Source of the DNA: Melanocharis versteri
Taxonomy: Eukaryota > Chordata > Aves > Passeriformes > Melanocharitidae
Length of the DNA: 64,000 bases
Reading direction: 5' to 3'
Assembly: GCA_013397845.1 (NCBI GenBank)
Contig: VZTG01006785.1
Location: 1,025,132 to 1,089,131 of the forward strand
The notes beneath the pieces are model-generated. The model saw nothing but the letters and a program-made list of their open reading frames with translations, was not told where the DNA came from and ran no database searches. Every line of letters starts with the position of its first letter. Positions within the stretch are counted from its first letter, which is position 1. Positions 53,401 through 64,000 of this stretch are shown here, in pieces. Both the position numbers and the translations under genes were made by a program.

Positions 53401-55955
53401 TTTTTTCCCCAGTGTGCCTTCCAGCCATCCGCCTTTCCTCTCCCAAGCAGCAGCAGCTGTGGAACAGGAGATGAAAGTTTAACCCTGTTCTTTTCCTTGA
53501 CTGCAAAAGCATGGCCCTCTCCTTTCTGATGGAGGAGATAGCAGACTATCAACCAGCTATGTGAGGAAAATACTGAAAACCAAAGTTCAGCAGGAAGGAG
53601 TGCATGCATTGGCTGGGATTCACCAGGCACCAACTGTCTGCACACCTTGGAGCAGGAACACTGAGGGAGCTTGGTGTACTGCTCTGAGGGAGACAGGAAA
53701 CAAAGGATGGAGTGGCATAGAAGGGTTGTAGCCATGCTCTCTTTAAAACAATGCAGCTGATGGGAACTGTAACCCGAAGGAATGACCCAAAAGATGGCCA
53801 AAAGCTGAACTTTGCCACATTAGCTCAAAAATATGTATTACTTTTCACCCCCTCCCCACCATATGCTAATGACTGAAGTCACCCAAATTCCAACCTAAAT
53901 ATGAAATTACATCGACTGTAAGTTTACCTTTTCGCCTCCCTCAAAGAAAACATTATAAATGTGGCTTAACTGAGGAAGGAGGTCAGAGGAGACTTCACCT
54001 TTGTATCCTGGGACCATCGATGGGCTGTACCTGTCTCCTCTCTCACCGCCTGTTGAGTAAGACTCGAACATTTGACAACACCAAGTGCTTCTTCAGGAAA
54101 TTCAAAAAGCAAGCTTGTGTTTGTGATCATACTTTTAGTGCTGCTTAGTCATCTCACAATTTAATGCATCTGTCAATGGCTGTGTTATTCATACTTAAAG
54201 TATTGGTGCGTGCTTCTGCAGACAGTATATTTATCACCAGCGACCCAAGAACCTGCATTCCTGTTGCCCAATAAATGACACTTTTGCATCTGGCAATGAG
54301 AGTTGTTGGACATGACTGGACTTCTGCCTTGGCCATGAGAGCTCACTGGGTGCAACCAGACTTAGAGTGTCATGCTATTTGAGAATTTGTGACCATGGTA
54401 GTTCTTACTGAATAAGACTGGACTGATGACCCGGGCTCAAGGCAGCCCACGGGTTTTTAAGGATCCCTAAGGAGCCTCTCACTGCTCACGCTGAGTGATG
54501 GAGCACCTGAAAGATGCTAGACTTCAGCACTTCCAGTCTGAGAAACCTGCAGGAGCCAGAAGATAAGAGACATGTTTGTCCCCACCCTGTGATGCCCATC
54601 CTTGTGGCTCCTTTCCTTTCCCTAGGTGTGGGTGGCCATCACAGGACTTGTTTGGAACCTGTAAGCAGGCTGTTCAAAATCTAAAACTTTTAGGCTGGTG
54701 GCGGAGGCTGTACCTTCTCCAGGGCCAAGTATGCAGAGATTTTGCATTCAAAAGATTCTTAGTACTTTAAAAAAATGCTTTTGCTTTGCAAGACTTTCTG
54801 CTAGAAGATGTGCCAAAGCATCTGTGCAGCATGAGGGGTAGTAAATAAGCTGTCAAGCTGAATGACTGTCATCATAGTTGTTATATATTTTTATTGGCTG
54901 ATATAATTTAGATTTCAGGCTGCCTGATTTCTCTCCTTTTTATTTCTTCTTCCAAAAATACTTTCTCTGTCTCAGTTGGAGGCTTTGCTAAGGTGTCTTC
55001 CAAATTGTATCAGCCCTAAGAGATAGTATGATAATGGTGCAATTGACTGCTTAGAAGTATAAGAACTGGGCAGCATCCACAGCAAGGATCAGTGCTTTGT
55101 GAAGAAAATCTGAGGTTTTATTACATATTTGAAATTAGAAGTAGTTGTTAAATTTGTTTTCAGTAAGGTCTTTTGGAAGAGTAGTAAAAATGAGGTCTTA
55201 ACATGAGAAAAAATATGCTTGGAGTGAGATCTGAGAGTTTTAGTGTCCATAGAAGTATGGGAGGTTTTGAGGTTTTGTTCTAAGAGCTACATTTTTTTTT
55301 TTGGTCTTGTATTAAAATAAGCTTATTCAGAAAAACTGGGAGAGTGACCAGTTAAGCCCATGAATCTGGTTAATATCAGCACTTGAAAGAAATAACTGGA
55401 TGGGAAGTGAGCTTTTTTAGCTGTGTGCATGTCTATATTTTTAAGGCAACTCAACTAACATAATATTATCTTTAGTAGGGGAAGCTTATCATCCTAAGAA
55501 GTAATTCTTCTCTTTCATCTGTCTTTAAAAGAGGACCCAAATTACTTCTGTCAGCTGTTTTCTTTCTTTGGTCTGAATTACCATGTGTGAGCTGCGCATC
55601 TCATTCACTCCCTTCTTGGCAGCAAATTTCTACTGCAGACAGCGCTGCCTCTTCCTCTCACTTCTTTCAAGTTATATTAATGGACAGAGCACCTGTAGTA
55701 TGTTATAAAATTCCAATGTGTCATATTTCCATGTGATAGGATAGTTCCTCTGCGACTTGTGAATCAGGGTAAAAGAAAATGTCATTAATTTGCATATTCT
55801 GAATCCGTTTTCCATCTTTTTTGTTTCGTAAGTTATTCTTCTGTATTTTGAAATAATTACATCGCTTCTGAGTGGTTAAATGAGCAGCTTAAACTCTACC
55901 AGTTCATCCTGACAGAAACTTGGAAGCAGCCCTAACCTGTTTTCCCTCTTTAAAG
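50498..55955 (+). other. SLC22A23: SLC22A23 intron between the two recognised exons
   Basis: A 5458-bp GT-AG intron, beginning GTAAGT and ending TTTAAAG. It splits a Val codon after its second base. The contents are unremarkable unique sequence: a short GC-richer stretch around 52620-52800, an AT-rich stretch around 54880-55860, and a small cluster of CTTGTAAC/ACAAGTTAC-like words at 51480-51560. No further coding exon, RNA gene or clear transposon was recognised. Confidence 0.85.
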
Positions 55956-56083
55956 TATTTTCCCAGAGTCCCTTCGGTGGTTGATGGCTACACAACAGTT
56001 TGAGGCATCCAAGGAACTGATCCTTCAGTTCACGCACAAGAACAGGATGAACACAGAAAGCGACATCAAAGGAGTGGTGCCTG
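55956..56083 (+). CDS. SLC22A23: SLC22A23 internal exon (TM6-TM7 cytoplasmic loop)
   Basis: This 128-nt exon continues the transporter frame from 50497: one base completes the split Val codon, 42 codons follow, and a single G is left for the next exon (probably a Glu codon). It starts with IFPESLRWLMATQQFEASKE, which carries the SLC22 family loop motif usually written PESPRWL; Leu in place of the second Pro is also what I recall for human SLC22A23. The rest, including ILQFTHKNRMN and SDIKGVVP, is hydrophilic and would lie in the cytoplasm between TM6 and TM7. The acceptor is TTTCCCTCTTTAAAG and the donor GTGAGT. The next expected exon, starting near ELEKEL in the human protein as I remember it, was not recognised in the remaining 7.9 kb. 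No stop or frameshift is present. Confidence 0.94.
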
Positions 56084-56186
56084 GTGAGTAGGACAGACAA
56101 CTGCAAATCCCCCAGCTCTTCTCTAAAGGCTGCATGTGGCATTACTGCCCAGAATTAAATTGTCTATTTATTACCTGTAAATCGTC

Positions 56187-56218
56187 TCATTCATTCATTC
56201 ATTCATTCATTCATTCAT
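56187..56218. repeat. (TCAT)8 microsatellite
   Basis: Eight uninterrupted TCAT units, then a partial unit, starting 104 bp after the end of the SLC22A23 exon at 56083. It is intronic and likely polymorphic. Confidence 0.95.
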
Positions 56219-58760
56219 TCTGCTTTTCTTGAAAATCCATTCCAAACTCCAGCACTGTGTTAAAAACTACATGGCCTGTTGAACAGTCCTAGTAATTATA
56301 GTCTTGTCTTGCAGTGCCGTGTGTCTTTAGAGACATCTCTTGAAGAATTTTACCACGGCTACAAGAGTGCGCCTTCAGCTCTGTGTGCCTCTGGAAACTG
56401 TGTTTTAAGGAAGCTGCTTGCTGGGATCCTGCCCATCACCCAACACTTATTCTGTTGGTTTGGAGAAGCAGCAGCACTCAAACCCCCTATTCTAAAGTGC
56501 CAGCCCCATGGGAAACTTAAACCACATTAGAGTTTCTCTTTAAAGCTTTGCTGCAAGAGCTGTTCTGTTTTCCTCTCCTACCTCATCTGGGTGATGCTGC
56601 TTTAGGGATGGGGGGTTGCTGCAAGAGACAGTGGTAGGGTGCAGTTTTTGCTTGAGAGCCTAAATGATCGATTCCTTGGTTTACTGAATGCTTTTAGAAA
56701 GAGCTGGCTCCCCTCATCATCAGAATTGTCACTGAAATAGCCAAGATCCTGTCTTGCAGGTTGCTTTGCAGAAGAGACTCTGCGTGTGCATGTGTGTGTA
56801 TGTGCGTGTCTAGTTACATCAAAGGCAAAGAGTTTCTGGATCTTCATCTCACCAGTGCACCTGTCAGATTTGGTTCAGGCTCCCCTTTTCCTTCTCACAG
56901 GCTTGACTCTGCCCATAAACACCCATTTTGCACAGTCGTTTGCAGTCTGTATCAGACTGCCCACTTGTCAGAAAACAGTGGAAATATTTCTTTTTTTCCC
57001 CCCGCTTTTCCAACCCTACGTGCTCTGAGCCCAGGGGCTGCAGGGAAACCTCAGCCAGTAGCTCTGCCAGTGGATAGAAGTGATGCTTCTGCACTTGTCT
57101 CATCCTTGTTGAAGGTCTCTGGGGTAACTGTAGTTTCTGTCAGTCGGTGTTAAAGGCATCAGTCGGCGCTGGAACAGGCTTCATCCAGGGTAGAAAATTG
57201 TCACCATTAACATCAGTGCCTAATGAATAAAGCAACCTCCATCAGCGAGGGATGAAAAACCTAGTTCAGGATCTCTGGTATACACACCCAGGTCACTGGT
57301 GTGATTTTTGGTGCAGTCGGCACACTGGTGTTAATTAGCTGGCTTGCGTGTAATTGTGTGTCTGGGGTTACAGTTCCTGGATCTGCATCACACAACATGG
57401 CTTTGCAATGTAAATGCCATTTTTCTGGTAAAGTTCTGAAAAGCATTAGGGCTGTGTAAGCAGTCATCGTCCTGTTGATCTGCATCCCCCATCTCATTTT
57501 TGCAGGTCTTCCTCAGAATAAATGATGAATCTTCAGAAATGATGGATCTCTGAGGCAACAATTGGCCTTGGAGTTTCCCAACCAATTCCTAAATTTGGCT
57601 TTTGTCAGTCAGCTTCTTAAATTTTCAGATGAAATAAAATGTATTTTAGGGGAAAGAAAAATCAGGTTACCTGAGTTTCCTTTAAGGAAAGTAGTAAAGA
57701 CACAACCGTGTGCTGGAGGGATTTATTTAAGCCGTATATAATGATATTGCCTGTGGAGGAATGCTAAATGTTGAAATGGCTTTATGACTATTATTTGTGA
57801 CAGATTACTTTTCCTAGCAGTTTCATGGAAGGAGTACACTTTAAGGAGGGGACTCTCTTTCATGTGAAAAAACAGAGCATTATTTCACGTCTTGATACTA
57901 TGGATTCTCTGACCACAAATACATTTAGATATAGCAGTTGTCAGTCCAACACCTTTTGCAATTTATAAATTATTCAGAACATGGTCATTTCTGCCTCCTT
58001 GTTGATGATGAGGTTGTTTGGGATATTGTTGGGGTTTTTTATTAATTCTCCTCTCGCTTTGTCTCTTTGAACTTTTTCTGCAGCCCCACACTTTAAGGCT
58101 TTTCGGATGCAGCCCTAGAGGGAAGCTGCATTTCTGTAGGGAGATTAAGAGGGGAGCAGTATCAAAAGGATGAAATAAGATTAACTACAAACTGTTGAAG
58201 GAAGGACCACCTCTCTCATTCTGGGTGCATGGGGGTGTTGATGGTCCGAGTGAGGACAGGAGAACAGCAGGATTCTTGGATTAAGAATGTGATCAAGCTG
58301 CAGGCCTTGTGTCTTGCAGTGGGTTAGGAAGCAGGAGGAGCCATTTCTCTGCTCTTGTGTGCTGTAAAAACATGTCCATAATTGCTCTAGCATGGAATGG
58401 GTAAAAAGCTGGTACTTCTCTGGGAGAAAGGATGCCATTGAGCCTGGTGCAGATATCCCTTGTTTTCCCTTGGCTCCATTGTTGAGCTTTCCTATCTGTG
58501 TGGAGGGATTTTTGTTTGTGATTTGTTTTATTCTTTATTTTCCATCTGAAAGGGCTGGAAACTGTTTTCCTCTAGTTAGGGGCCATTGTGTTGCTGTTTA
58601 TTGTTCCTCGCTGCATTGTTGTAACAGCCTCCTGTGATTGAATTATTCCCAATGCATTTAAATGATAAACTGCTCACTTGCAGTCCCTTCCAGCTGAAAA
58701 TCCCACTGTAATTTTACTCATACATACCAGTCAAATTAGTGTATCCGATACAGCAGATCA

Positions 58761-58780
58761 TTACAGGAGTTACAGGAGTT
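58761..58780. repeat. 10-bp tandem duplication
   Basis: TTACAGGAGT is repeated twice head to tail. Confidence 0.8.
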
Positions 58781-60621
58781 TCATATTTACCTATTTTGGT
58801 ACTTGATATGAGTTCCATGATAAAAAGAAGCTGCGTTTGAGAGGGTGAAGTATTTCCAGGATGCAAGAAAATTTACTTTTGAATTGCTCTCCAAGCAATG
58901 AACAGGATGATTTTCCTTTCTGAAGAATCACACCATTTCCACTGCCTGCTGAAAGCTTTTGCTCGTCCATTTGGCTACACTGCCCGTGGTGGAGGGTGCC
59001 CCTAAACATCTGTAGGGCCTGTTTGCTCCACGAGGAGGTGGCCCATGTGTGAGGTGGGGAGGAAAAAACAAAAAAGGAAGCAAAATTTATCTGCTGTTTT
59101 TGGCAGTCCTTTGGGTTGCAGTGCTTGCCAGTGCTCTCCTGGGAGATGTCTCTAGAGACAACAACTAAAAGTCCAGACAGTGACCCAGCTGCAGCTGACA
59201 GGTCCGGCAGCTGCTGTAACAACCCCTGCCAGGAGAAAATGAGGGTGGGCAGCTGATGGGCAATGCCCAGCCAGCAAGATGGAGTGGGAGTGTGCTTACC
59301 TGGGAAACAAATTAAAGTGAGACCAGGGATGTTGATAGGAGTCTAGAGTGTTGTAAATTTGCATTGCCCTTATCTTCAGTAGCCTGTCCCAGGGCCAATG
59401 TTGGCTGCATAAAGGGACCTTTTTCCTCAGCAGCTTTAAGTGGCTTTGTTTTTGAGTGCTTGGTATACCTTGTGATTTTGGGCAGGAATAATTTGCTTTT
59501 ATAATGAGATTTTTGGGTTTATGTGGTTGCATTTTCTTCTTTAATGCTTAAGAAACATAGGTGTAATAATTAGACCTGGTTAAATTACCCCTAGTATGTT
59601 TTGACTCAAAATTTCACCAGTTGGCTTTAAACTTTGCCCTTCTTTAGAAATAAAAGTTTAAATCTGTTTTTGCATCAAGGAAATTATTTTTATTCACCTG
59701 TGTATTGAAATGTCATTTTTAAAACAGGCTTGCTGAATTTTGTTGACAAATATTTCAAAGCATTATCCAAAAAAGTCAGCTTCAATCATGAGCAAATTAA
59801 GTATTTTGATAGTATTAATTCTGTACAGGTTTTTCACTACCAGTTTCTCCAGAAACTTCACCATCTCTTCCTTGTTACCCTGTGGAACAAGAAACAAACA
59901 TACATTTCAGTGCAGCTGCAGGACAATCATTTTGACCTTAGTGACATAAATGCTAAGGAAGTATGAAGATTGCTTAACAAACAGGAGAAAAGAGTATTAT
60001 GGGGAATTGGAAATCCTAAAGCACCTACCGTCATTACACCTTTCGAAAGTGTGTTACACTTTAGGTGGCTTTCATTATTTTTATACAATGCATTCTATTT
60101 CTTTTTCTTTGTGTGGGGATGAAAGGTCTGCTTGTTGCCTGGGACAGATTGTCTGCTGCAGGCTGACTTTGGCTGCACCAGCACCCAGCCCTGCCGTGTT
60201 TGGGTGTCCTGGGAAATGCTGTGCTTGGAAGTGCTCTGAGACACTGCTGTATCAGCAGCTACCCAAGTGTCAGACCTGATGTCTCCATAGAAACCCACCC
60301 CTGTGCGGTTCTCTTTGGCTTCCCCTGTGTGGGGAGACATTTCAGGTGTTCCTTAACATAAAAATGACTGCTGGGCCAGGCTGGAAAACAAAGCTCCCTT
60401 TTTTGCTCATCTCTGGGTGGAAACACAAACCAGAGGTGCTCCTGTGGGCAGAGAGGTTACAGCTCTTCCTTCCCAAAGTTCCCTTCTAAGCTTAGAGAAA
60501 TAATATTGATGTAATCACAAAAGGTGGACAGCAAAGGTAAAGCATCCAAACAGATGCCAGTACTTTAGCGTGCAGGACACAACACGGAGAGGATGAAGGG
60601 ATATAGTGGTGATAAGTACTC

Positions 60622-60639
60622 TGTGTGTGTATGTGTGTG
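60622..60639. repeat. Short interrupted TG run
   Basis: TGTGTGTGTATGTGTGTG, a short TG microsatellite interrupted by one A. Confidence 0.75.
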
Positions 60640-62559
60640 GATTGCAGTTAGGAAAGCTGTGGTTTTCAGGGAGTTTACCTCTGAAGAAAAAAAAATTAAT
60701 TATCTTTCACCTTTCTTGCTGCTGAACAACACGCTGCCATGACTTTTCTTTAAACATTAGCTATTTTTCTCTTTTGTTTTGCTATATATATTTCTTTTCC
60801 TAAGCATGAGACTTGGATCTATGTAATTATATGCATTTTCCTTTTCCACTGGGTAAATAGCAGAGGGAAGGGTGAAAATGCCTTATGTCTAAAAGTCAGT
60901 CTCTTTCCCTATAAAGCTTTGCTCATATCCTTAGACCATCACATCTATCACCGCACTACTGGTTTAAAGCTTGTGATAGATGAAGACTGTATTAGCTGGA
61001 GAAGGAAAGCAAATTTCCTGGCCCCATAATACAGGTGGTTCCATGTGATTGTGATGTACAAACCTGCCAGATGTCCTCCTTTGCCAGATCCTGTTTCTTG
61101 GGTGTTTAATGGTGCTAAGCTTAAATGTTCCATGCAACTCCTAAAGGGTGGTCGGGTAAATGTGGGAAATGTAGTTAAAACAGTTCAAGGTGCTGCTTGA
61201 AGGCTGTCAGCCAGAGATTTCTATCTCAAAATTAAAAAATAAAAACCCAGCCAGTGATTTCTGTTGTCCTCTTGTATGTTAAATCAGTTTCGGGAGAGTC
61301 TGGATTTCTCCTGCTGGGCCCCTGTTGTCCAGTGGCAGGAACTGATGGAGTTTGTGCAACTCTTTCAGGGTGTGCTGTACATGATAGTGATTAACAAGAG
61401 TAAAGCTGGTCAGTTAGGTCCTTTTTTCTTAGCTAGGTCTGCAGGAATGGAAGAGGAGAGCCCATGCATGCCTTGTCTGTATCTTTAGCAAGGGTGGTGG
61501 TGGTATCTGGCAGTATCAGGTTTTGGAGGGATCAGGGAAAAAAGGGTGCCCTCTACTGAGAATGTGCCTTTTGATGCCACTGGGAAAAGCTAAATATCCT
61601 AGAAAATTTAAAGGGGGGGGAAAAAAGTGAAGAGGGGGCTGTCAGCCTCTATTTCAGTTTGAATGACTCTTTCTCACTAGCTGAGTCCTCTGCAGACTCT
61701 TGCTGGCTGCACTCCAGCCTGTTGATTTGTGCCCCGCTGGCACACTGGCTCTTTGTCCACAGTGCTACCTATCCTCCCAGAGGAGGCAGCTTTACAGGGC
61801 AGGAACCATGTGCAGAAGGCTGGCAGCAAACCCTGGTGCTGCTGGCATTTCCCTGGCCCACGGGCACCAGAGGGGAGAGGATTGATGAGTCTGGATGTGG
61901 ATGTGAAGGTAGGAGGGGAGACCTCAGGAGCCAAGTGGAAGTGGAGAGCAATAAGAGGGGACCAGTGGACAGAGAAGAGAGGAAATAAGAGACTTTCAAA
62001 AGTTGTGGGAGCAAAGAATAAAGATAGTTGTATGGGACTTAGAGAGGCAGGGGCAACATGATACTGAGGGGAAGCAATGGAGGAAGAACATTCTGTAGAG
62101 GAAGAACAGAGAGCTAGAGCATGGAGACCGAAGGGGCTGCAATCATTTGCTTCTCCCTCCTTCGAGAGCAAGCTCTCAAGCCCAAGGATTCAGTCTCAGA
62201 ACTCTTCTTTTGCGAAATTCACTCCTAAAACGTTTGCTTCACCCCTCCCTGCTGCCCAACTCGCTTGCTCAGCCTGCTGAGGTTCCCTCCATAGCTCCCA
62301 CAACAGAGAGCAGCAATGCGTGTGTGGGTACCTGCAACCTCCTGACGGCCGCAGCTCCACACAAGGACATTGGAGGTGCTCTTTGTGTTGTTGGTTTTTT
62401 TTAACGTTGATGATGTTAGAAGAATGTAAGTGCTGACAAGTCACACTCTGGGAAATGCAAGAAGTCAGGTTGCCTGGGCAACCCCTGCTTGGCCTCCTGG
62501 TATGAAGGCATGATGATACAGCCTTTAATAACATGATTACGACCTATTTTTTCCACAGG

Positions 62560-62595
62560 GCATAGGATGGACGAATCAGTGCATAGGATGGACGA
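62560..62595. repeat. Two-copy 15-bp direct repeat, 21-bp period
   Basis: GCATAGGATGGACGA occurs at 62560-62574 and 62581-62595. The 21-bp period is a multiple of three, so it shows up as a repeated peptide in open frames, but no coding exon is supported here. Confidence 0.85.
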
Positions 62596-64000
62596 TGATG
62601 TGGGAATGAAGCTGTTGTCTGTTCCTCATTTGTTGCAGAATTTGGAAGGTGTGTAGTGAATGAGGCAGAGGGTTGCAGAAGGAAAGAGGACAGTGTTGGG
62701 GAAATGAAGCTGAATACCTCCTGACGAGCTGTACTCATTCTCTGGGTGTGTCAGGGATGTTCTTGTACAGTGATGGAGATTTCCCTGGAATCAGGCCCTT
62801 TCAGTGCTGTCACTAATCACAATTTCTTCAGTGTCCGTCTCTAGCATGTAATTCTGGGGCTTGATTTGCAGAAAGCTGGGAGCATTTATATCAATACCTA
62901 CAAGGGGTATTGCTGCATGGTTTTTTCTCATTTTGGACACAAATCCTCTCTATTTTATCTCCTTGCCTGCAAAACAGGGGTAATCTTTGCCCTTACTCTT
63001 AGAAGAACGTGGTAGAGATTATTTCATTTGCATTTATGAAATACATGTATATTCTGACAGCACTGTAGGAATGTCTCTAAGGAAATCTATGATTTTTTGT
63101 ACTCGCTGGGAAGTTTGGATAATGAGGCTGAGGGGCACATGTTGAATGGGAAAGGCAGAGATGTCATTAACACCTGCCCCTTGGCTGACTGCAGTGAGCA
63201 TTCTGGGGGAAAAACTAATGTGTGATCATCTAAATGCTGTATCATAATGCACATGAGCGATTGAAGATTGCAATAGCAACCTTATGTCTGGCTTTTTGAT
63301 CTTTTTTGAATGTAATTAGAAACACGGGATTGAAATAAATCATGGCAATCCATCCTTGGCTGTTACAGTCATAGAGTTACGGAGTTGCTCTCGTGAAAGG
63401 AGGTTCATTTTAAATGCTGTTAGTATTTGTATCCAGTGCTTTTGTTAGAAGGCCATTCCAGTCTCCATATTCCTCTTGTAGTGGGGGTACATTTTAGCAT
63501 TCGATTCAAATACATTGCAGCTGTCTGGGTTTGATCTTTTTTCCCTTTCCGATTTGCTCCTGTCTGTGCCTATCTTAAATCTCTTTTTCTCTTTTCTCAT
63601 GCTATATGAGAAGAGAGCAGCCCCATTCCTGTGCTGAGATGAAGTTATCCTCTATCTCCTCTCCTTTTATAAATGGGCTTGCCAGAGCTTTAGTTTCTCA
63701 AATACTGATGACCAGAATTGAAAAAGAATTCCGGTATTTCATTGTCTGAATCGAAAACAGGCTGCAATAACCTGGTGCCATATAGTCACTTGTGTTCAAG
63801 TAATACATTACCAAGTCCAACACAGGTTTTGCTTATCTTCCACCAGAAACATTTCCCCCCAATCACTGAGAATTTTGCCTTGTATTTCACATTTTCACTT
63901 GCTTTTGCTGCACACTGGATCTCAAGCTCACGCAGTTTCCTCTAATGGCCCATTTGTATTGTACTTACCTTTGATAGTAAGGTAGTGCCTCACTTTGTCA

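Larger units (their letters stand above)
56084..64000 (+). other. SLC22A23: SLC22A23 downstream intron (runs off the window)
   Basis: It starts with the GTGAGT donor after the 55956-56083 exon and splits a codon after its first base. It contains a (TCAT)8 microsatellite, a short TG-rich run at 60622-60639 and a 21-bp-spaced repeat near 62.57 kb. Nothing resembling the next SLC22A23 exon (the remaining loop and TM7 onward) was recognised, so the intron probably exceeds 7.9 kb. A short exon with a diverged sequence could be missed by eye. Confidence 0.7.

Noticed and set aside
61677..62171. 164-codon minus-strand open frame rich in Ser, Leu and Pro
   Set aside because: The composition reflects a purine-rich opposite strand. 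No splice signals, domain or known similarity were seen.

Overview
This is vertebrate, very probably avian, nuclear DNA (perhaps a songbird). It has AT-leaning, CpG-poor sequence, short exons with GT-AG splice sites, very few interspersed repeats, and one recognisable CR1-type LINE tail. There is no bacterial gene layout, no operon, no CRISPR array and no recognisable provirus.

Only two coding segments can be supported. Both lie on the + strand and belong to one gene, SLC22A23, an orphan member of the SLC22 organic-ion transporter family (major facilitator superfamily). The exon at 50329-50497 encodes the TM5-TM6 region. The exon at 55956-56083 encodes the PESLRWL-type motif and part of the large cytoplasmic loop between TM6 and TM7. 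The reading frame runs across the 5458-bp intron between them without a shift. Exons for the N-terminus, extracellular loop and TM1-TM4, and for TM7-TM12, were looked for and not recognised, so the gene appears to extend past both ends of the window.

Layout: 1-50328 is non-coding sequence upstream of the first recognised exon, most simply one very long intron. It holds simple repeats, a CR1 3' end near 13.8 kb, a CpG-richer patch near 33.6 kb, and a 762-bp direct duplication at 45830-47354 whose two copies are separated by a single N. Next come exon, intron (50498-55955), exon, and another intron from 56084 to the window end, with a (TCAT)8 microsatellite about 100 bp after the second exon.

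No novel biological system was found. The clearest anomaly is the duplication around the N, which looks like a false duplication made during assembly. The many 60-167-codon open frames are about what chance gives in 64 kb of this composition, and none shows a recognised domain. All counts were made by eye.
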